Below, piece after piece: positions 1 through 64,000 of a DNA stretch of 64,000 nucleotides. The translations under genes and the position numbers were made by a program. Numbering within the stretch: the first letter of the stretch is position 1; every line of letters starts with the position of its first letter. The notes below the pieces were generated by a model. It was not told the origin of the DNA. It worked only from the letters and a program-made list of their open reading frames with translations, and searched no databases. The DNA comes from Oasisia sp. SBJ-2009 (lineage: Eukaryota; Annelida; Polychaeta; Sabellida; Siboglinidae), in the NCBI GenBank assembly GCA_964017155.1, contig OZ024865.1, positions 22,736,611 to 22,800,610 of the forward strand. The letters run 5' to 3'.

Positions 1-540
1 CCTGACTTGAGAAGCCACCACCTTCTCTTAAGCCACAGGCTACAGGTGAAGCAAACATTTGAAACAATAGCTGGTCACCACATCTGGCAGTCACCAGGCA
101 GTTCAGTTTCATTAACTGGACCAGGAAAACACTGATAAGACAGTGCAAGGGAGTCTTGTTGTTGCCAACTACATCACAGTGACAACTGACAAGTGAGGCA
201 GTGGCTTCTTGTAACAAGCCTTCTTATACAGTGGTCTCAAAGGTCCACTGCCTCAATGACTGCTCATATGATGGCTTAATTGCCTTTACTAGGCCGTAAT
301 TCCTGAGTAAATTGCCACAAGACACAGTACAGTTACTTGAGTTTTAATAATTCAATCAAGAACTATTTAAAATTGCAATTAGTACACGTTGTATACACAT
401 TTGAAAAATTATTTGAAATATCAAATACTTTAGGAAAGTATTTAAATACAAATACTTTCAATTCCTAAATGTCAAATACAAATACTTAAAAAAAAGTATT
501 TAAATACTTTCAAATACAAATGTATTTGGCCCCATGTCTG
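1..540. mobile_element. probable terminal part of a DNA transposon (hAT-like)
   Basis: Positions about 400-540 are a run of AAATAC/GTATTT motifs in both orientations, ending in an abrupt edge at ggccccatgtctg. Such tetra/hexamer-rich, CAG-type ends are typical of hAT-related elements. The other end would lie left of the window. No transposase frame is visible in 1-400. Confidence 0.35.
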
Positions 541-2057
541 GTATAGATGCACCAACTTATCCTACATTGATTCCAAAAGTCATGGAACTGTGCTGCTGGT
601 TGTAATGTGTCATCATAGATGTATGTAATGCTCGACTGCCTTGGGTAGTGGGTGATATGGTGACCAGTGATTTTTATATGAACACTGGATAAGTGGGTAT
701 AAAATTATGTTAACCAACTTAGACTTTCCAGATTCTTTGATGTGTGCACATATTTAAATTAAGCATCTGGATACATTAAATAATTAAAGCAAACAAATCA
801 GTCGAAGGTGGAATGTTATTTGACAATATTCTCTATTTTGGTTAATTATCAATATATATATATATAAATATATATATTTAACAGATTATATATCTTTATA
901 TATATATATATAGTCTCAAAATTCATGTTTTGGTTGTTTCTCAAATTGAATGCAGTCATACATTTATTTACCTGGCATAGCGGCAAAAATATACTTTGAC
1001 ATGTATGATATAAAAATCTTATTTCATCAAACAAGTCAACTTGAGTGAACATGGTGAAATGTGTGAGTCAGTTATTATTTTATTTGTTTAAATGTTATCA
1101 TTAAATTGATACATTTAATTTATACAGAATAATGCATTTAATCATGCACTTCAGGCAGTTTAACTATTGTTGTGTTCCATCTATTGATTTTCCATTGGTG
1201 AATGTTTTTTACTAGTTTGTAGAAACAGTTGTCAGGAATTTTCTGAAAATGTATAAACTTTATTATTTTCATTAAGTATTGTTCTTTGTTGATAGATATT
1301 TTTTAATCCTTGTCAGATAAATAAATGGTAAATTATCTTTAGGATTTCATATGATTTTTCAATGTGATGGTGTTATATTTGGTTAATGTTTGACAGGAGA
1401 ACTTCATTGAGAATACAGTGTCAATAATTGGTGTTTGGTTTGTCATTTTTGAAATACCCAGTGCAATGTGAAAGGCCATAATAAAATAATAGTATTTTGA
1501 AATAACATTTACACTCCAGAATCTCCACATCTTTATTGGACAGTCTTACATAATGAATACATAACTGGAAACTAAAATAATACAAATATTCCTTGATAAT
1601 AAATCTACTAAAATACACATTGAAGTGCAAATATTTCAAATTAAGTTGATGCATATAAATAGTATTTAGAAGGTGTCCTCTAAAGCGGAAACAGTGTCTT
1701 TAAACACATCACACATTTTAGGGTTGCAAGTTTTGAGCCATGTGAAGTCTGCAAAAGGTCACATTGGCATTGCCATTTATATGTATTAGTAGATGTTATC
1801 TGCAGAATATCTCTTCCAAACATTTTACAGTGACCTCAGCAATATTGATAGAGCTGTTACTGCCTGTTGAAGAGAAAAGTTTTCGTGATTTTATACAGCA
1901 ATAATCTAAAATGGAATTGAATTAGGTCCTATTCTACGAAATCAAGTTTTTATAAATAAAAAACTTATATGGAATTGTGCCATTTGTGGTCTGATTCCTA
2001 TATAATGAAAACTTTGATCTGTCCCTATCCTCTGGATGGGGGAGGGGGCCAGACGTA

Positions 2058-2106
<49 letters not shown>

Positions 2107-2400
2107 AATAATTACATATACACACACACATATATATATATATATATACTGTGTTTGTGGACCTATAATATCTCCATACGTTTTGCATGTATCAGGCAGA
2201 AATTATGCATGTAATCCAGCAAGCTTACTCAGATGGTTTGTAAGGATCAGAAATGTTAGTGCAGGTGACTGCCTTTTCCCCAAAGCACCACTGGGTAATT
2301 CGGCTAGTTTAATATAAGGCATCCGACAACATATTAGCTAGCTAAGTTGGGTCAGGAAATAAACGTGACATAATCCCCAATATGATAATAGGTGGCAGCA
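541..2400. other. AT-rich upstream flank without a supported gene
   Basis: Contains (TA)n runs at about 850-912 and a (TA)n/(CA)n stretch at about 2058-2150. Short open frames here have no coding character. Confidence 0.6.
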
Positions 2401-2499
2401 CTGTTATGCAGTACTCGTTTACAAACAGTACAATAAGTCTAAGACTTAGTGTAAGTGGTAGCATCATTAGTCATCATTTCACCAAAAAATACAGTTTAT

Positions 2500-3755
2500 A
2501 CACATCACTGACGATAGCCTCGGGCAGCATTGTCTAGCCCGACACGGATAGCATACAAATTAAATAAGGAAACCTTTTGATTAAATAATGCTGTATTATA
2601 AAAACTATTAAAAATTAAACTTATATTAACCCAAAATAAATAGAAATACAAATTTTCAGTTGTTTATAAAAAAAATATTACGGCAGTGTCCGTGAGGTGG
2701 CAGCATTTTATAGATCACGCGGATACCAAACAAAAGCCGGCAAATGTCACCAGACTGTCTTCTCGGCGTAGTTCCGCAGCCGACCGACAGTCGGTTAAGC
2801 GAGACTACACTGACGATGGCATGAATAACCTCGAGTAATACAGGAAGGTCTACGCTATACGATATAAATCACAATGTAGTTTAAAGGTAACTGGTAGAGG
2901 GCGACACTACCTCGGGCAAACACCCGCAGCGACGGGGTGACTATACATGATTGCCGAAGCGTGTCGAAACACTATCATTGTTTAATTATCTAAGACAGAA
3001 TGGCAGGACACTAGTAAGTATACATCCACAGAGCATACCAATGCCACTGGAATGCATATGAAATCGTTACGGATCGCGATTTTAGAAAACAGTTGTAAAA
3101 CTTTGAGGAGTTTGGGCGACAACATTCTCATAAATTGGCACCGACCGTCGTTGCTAAGAGCAACTAACAATGACTGCACTACTCTGTAGACAGGCCGCGT
3201 GTAATGAGACATATTGTAAGAAGTGTATGATATGAGTACTTTTAAATTGACCACTCCTCTCAAAATGTTGACAGTTCAAATAACCATCTACACAGCTCGT
3301 AAATAAAATGACTATCTCGCAATTGGCGTAAATAATAATTATGCCAGGCAGGCGCTGTAATAATAATGTCTTATACACGTACACCACTCACCAGGCTATA
3401 GCGTCGGTTACCCAGACGCCGCGAGGTGGCTGCAATTAATGCTCTGTCAATGTTACCGCCAGGACGGCCTTACCCCAGCATAGGGTAGAGATGCTGATTG
3501 GTTCTCGGATCTCGAATTCTCGAATTTTAAATAACAGTAAATTACATTTGTGTATATACATATATATCTTAACTTAGTGTTGTTATAAAAACATACATTA
3601 AATTCATAAACATTAATTATTATTATATAAGCGTAAACCTGTGAGGTCATCCGAAATAATGATACTTTCTGAGGGCTACTTGCCACTCCAACATTTGCCA
3701 TTCCATCACCATCTGCCCCACACCTGTTTCATAGAGTAGCAGGTTTCAGGATAAG
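2500..3755 (+). promoter_or_regulatory. candidate promoter region of the 29-exon gene
   Basis: This region has visibly more CpG dinucleotides (for example around 2515-2560, 2740-2830, 2900-2970 and 3400-3430) than the AT-rich DNA on either side. An inverted CCAAT box (gattggtt, about 3495) lies roughly 260 bp upstream of the ATG. No TATA box is convincing, and the transcription start cannot be placed from sequence alone. Confidence 0.35.
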
Positions 3756-60712
<56,957 letters not shown>

Positions 60713-60778
60713 GTGACAGTGGACCACAGAGCAGGCCAATCACATGTCTGATCTAGCCAACCACCTGTGATCTGAAAA

Positions 60779-60888
60779 TTATAAATGACTTAAGTTGTCT
60801 TCTATTGATTACATATGTTTAGATGTGTATGCCTACCAGATAGTAGGAACACTCATGCATGAACATGCACACAAATGCGCATGTGCAG
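60779..60888. repeat. interspersed repeat, inverted copy of 58598-58710
   Basis: See the partner copy. It lies in the probable 3' UTR or flank of the gene. Confidence 0.8.
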
Positions 60889-61970
60889 GCCAACAGGTTT
60901 CTGGAGACATGCGGCTATGTTTTAAGATCAGTGGCTGCATCAGCTGTGGAACAGGTCTTAAAAATTGAATTGGACAGTTTAGAATGGATGTCTTAATGCC
61001 CTGTTTTGAATAGTCTGATGGAGTCTCTTTTAGTGCATGTTTGGTCAGTATTCTTAAGCTTGATTTGAGGACACGCTTGTAGTGTTCTTTGGAATGATGT
61101 TAAGACATTTTTGTATCCAGAGAGGGCATTTGAAAGTATATGACTTAGTTCCATAACATTATCGACATAGAACAAGCTGTTGATGTTACTAGACACAAAA
61201 ACGATTATATTTCAAGAAATTATGGCTCTTTCTAGAACAGTACGATGACTCCAGGTTGGCATTCTGTGATACTACAACATTCAACCATAAGTACCCCCGT
61301 ATATGTGTACTTTGTCAAGCTACCAATGGACGATAGACATCGATAGCAGCTTGTTTACAAAAATCCATAAAATTTACTTGTCCAACAATCTGGTTGCATA
61401 GCATGAAACAAATAAGTGACTGGACGTTCTACAACAAATATAGATCTATTTCACAAGTTCTTTCATGTCTACTGAAAAAAAAAAAAAAAAATTCAGGGAG
61501 CATGATTGTCTACAAATCAAGTAGTTATTCAGAAATAGCTACATAATGTTTTTTATATTCACTACCTTCCTAAAGGGCCTTTCTTCTGCATGAACTAATC
61601 CAAAGGTGATCTTCAGATGACGTCATCGTACTGGAAATAAGGTTGCCATGCCTTTCCTTATTGCTTTGTGGCTTGATGTCAAATAGTTATTAGAAGTTAT
61701 TATTGTCCATAATTTGTTATTTGACATATCTTGTGTGTGTTCGAACATATTTACATGTGCATGTATCAGATCCTGCTGTATCTCTCAGTTTGTGTGAGAG
61801 TGTACATTCTGAAGTATTTGTAGTGCCATATTACAACCTACTGTCAGCATGTACTGTGATTTTTCATGTAGTGAGTATGTGTATTTTCATAATGATTTCT
61901 TATATGCCTTATGCTTATCAAGTATTTATATATTATATTTAGTTTATTACAGTAGGCCTGTATTGCAATT
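60889..61970. other. 3' flank, no gene supported
   Basis: A minus-strand frame at 60993-61196 has weak coding character but no recognisable motif. A poly(A) run sits at about 61475-61490. Confidence 0.4.
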
Positions 61971-61972
61971 TC

Positions 61973-61974
61973 CC

Positions 61975-62023
<49 letters not shown>

Positions 62024-62234
62024 ATATATATATATTTAACATTTAGATCTGTATTGCTACATTAAAATGCCATTATTTTCCCATTATATCATTTTGTCAT
62101 TATACATGGAAAACGTTGTAAAAAGGCTATTATATGTATGCATGTATGTATATTATGTATATATATATATATATATATATGATTATATCATATGTATATA
62201 TATATATATGTACATATATTAGCCCTTTTTACAA

Positions 62235-62290
<56 letters not shown>
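61973..62290. repeat. (TA)n-rich blocks
   Basis: Three TA microsatellites at about 61978-62036, 62158-62210 and 62237-62289. Confidence 0.9.
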
Positions 62291-62291
<1 letters not shown>

Positions 62292-63640
62292 GGGTAGAAA
62301 TAACCCCAAAATCTAGGTAGCCATCAGGGCTACCAGCTTGAAATTTCTGGTAGCCCAAACCCATATCTGGTAGCCCAAAATGTCTTAATAAATTATTCTG
62401 TATATAACTCACTAACTAAAATTTTGGACAGAGTGGTATTTTTGTTGAAGTGTTGAGGTTCACATGCCTCCTTCCACCTGCTTCTCTTTCTTGAACCATT
62501 AGCCAACTTGCAATGCATTTAAAAAAACAGTTAATTAGAATGATTTACCATATCCACTATACTGTTATACACATCAGAAATGGTAACAGCTGACAAGTCA
62601 GTCTCTTATGGGGACCATTATTGCACTACTTTTGTTTTAGTGTTTCAGTTTAGCATGAATCACCATTTAGCATGCCACAACGTTTTGGCGAAAGTAGAAA
62701 CTAAGTCAACTGCAGCACATGGTTTGTGGCACCATGAATGAATGGAAACTGACAAGAAATGGGATTTCTTGTCGGTTCATATCAAATATTCTAAAACGAA
62801 ACACTTGAGTTGCTTTGTAATAACTATTTTAATGTATAAAAGTTCTACTATATTTAGTAGAACAATGCAAACATTCTACTACGTTAAATGTATTTGTGAA
62901 TTTACAAATATTGTGTTGATGAAAGGTATCTGTATGTGTTGTTTCACACAACAATAATGTGGCATATGGCCATGTCCAGCAATAATAGCATTAACATATA
63001 CAACACTATACATTCAAACAAAATATTGTTCAAAGATAGTTCCTCTTTTTGAAATTTGAATACAACATGGATATAAATAAAGTTATGATTACAAAACATA
63101 TATAATTTAGCAGTGCTTGTACTCAGCTACATGTGTACATTTTACCCATATTTGATATTACAAAACAAATTTGAATTATTCAATTAATCAACCTAATATT
63201 ATTTCTCAAATATGCTGTATAAATTGCACACGTATTATTGTTTATTATAATATAGATACTAGGCTTACATACTTTAACATGTTTTAACATCTATTTTATT
63301 TGAACAGTGCTTCAAATTGCCGTGGCTTAGGTTCATAACAAAAACATGTATGTACTTGGAAGTGCAGCCGATCCACCTGCAACAATGTTTTTAACTACCT
63401 CATCCTGTTAATAGGTCAGTTTATTACGTCACCAAATCATAGAGCCAAAATAACACATGGCTTCTAGGGTGGGCTTTAATGGTGTGTAGTAAATTTATTG
63501 GGTGGTTTATTGACTCTGGCCCCATTGCGCCAACGATGTCATTGAAGTGGTTATTTGGATACAATTGTTTCAACCCAATGGAAGCCACTGAGTCGTCTGA
63601 GACACATGACCTGCACTGATGATTAGGCCTCAGTGACCCA
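62291..63640. other. 3' flank, no gene supported
   Basis: Positions 62310-62380 repeat a tggtagccc/gggctacca phrase (possibly a short interspersed repeat). Otherwise AT-rich. A minus-strand frame at 63424-63663 is unassigned. Confidence 0.4.
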
Positions 63641-63650
63641 GATGATTCTG

Positions 63651-63927
63651 CCGATTCTGACATCAGTTTGACGCTATGACATCATTTTGACGCATAAATC
63701 CAAGATGGCCGCCATTGGTTGAACGAAAACTTAACTTTAGCACCAGAGCACCTAGAAGAATGCATGAAGACACTTTTTCGGGTACGTCGACCACGAGGAT
63801 TCCGATTCTGACATCACTTTCACGTTATGATATCATTTTGACCCATAAACCCAAGACGGCCGCCATCTGGTAGAAAGAAAACGTAACTTTTGAATCAGAG
63901 CACCTAGAAGCATGTATGAAGACGCTA
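63651..63927. repeat. about 151-bp imperfect tandem duplication
   Basis: 63651-63776 and 63802-63927 share ccgattctgacatca, tatgacatcattttgac, ccaagatggccgccat and agagcacctagaag in order, with about 10-15% differences. Confidence 0.85.
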
Positions 63928-64000
63928 CGCCTACAGTGTCCAGTGGCCCTGTTGTCATTGATGCCGCTCATACAGATGCCTATGTCGCGGTAGCGGTCAT

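Overview
The window is nuclear DNA of an animal, most likely a marine invertebrate. A mollusc is my best guess, on weak grounds. The evidence is one spliced gene with about 29 small exons, AT-rich introns, Rex1-, CR1/L2- and EN-RT-type LINEs, a Tol2-like hAT element with an 8-bp target duplication, and very heavy micro/minisatellite content. There are no operons, bacterial-type genes or CRISPR arrays.

Layout. Positions 1-3755 are upstream sequence: a transposon end near 540, AT-rich DNA, and a CpG-richer stretch around 2.5-3.5 kb that could be the promoter. Positions 3756-60712 are a single plus-strand gene. I assembled it by hand from splice signals and reading-frame phase: 29 exons, 3,372 nt, 1,123 codons plus stop, all phases closing. 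I do not recognise the protein family. The product has no obvious signal peptide or membrane segment, is rich in predicted helix, and ends with a charged helical region. One intron (27999-28338) appears to be of the rare GC-AG class. Positions 60713-64000 are 3' flank with no second gene that I can support.

The introns hold almost everything else. Summing the listed arrays gives roughly 19-20 kb (about 30% of the window) of tandem repeats with units of 2 to 61 bp. The largest is a 5.1-kb array of a 27-bp unit in intron 22. Several arrays start or stop within a few tens of bases of an exon, and one (43838-44302) repeats a copy of the exon-20 5' splice site. The long open frames across these arrays are artefacts of unit lengths divisible by three.

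Mobile elements: an EN-RT LINE (12672-15391, minus) embedded in a (CATA)n tract; an old L2-like relic (9460-10700, minus); an LTR-retrotransposon integrase relic (20290-22125, minus) interrupted by a 1-kb in-frame 12-bp repeat expansion; Rex1-like relics (22160-22640 plus; 32860-33700 minus); a Rex1-like LINE (34366-35549) nested inside a CR1-like LINE (33964-36410) with a recognisable short target duplication; a hAT element (26009-27269); a foldback element (55133-55379); and a terminal-inverted-repeat element with subterminal repeats in intron 27. All gene and family calls come from reading the sequence; no database search was run.
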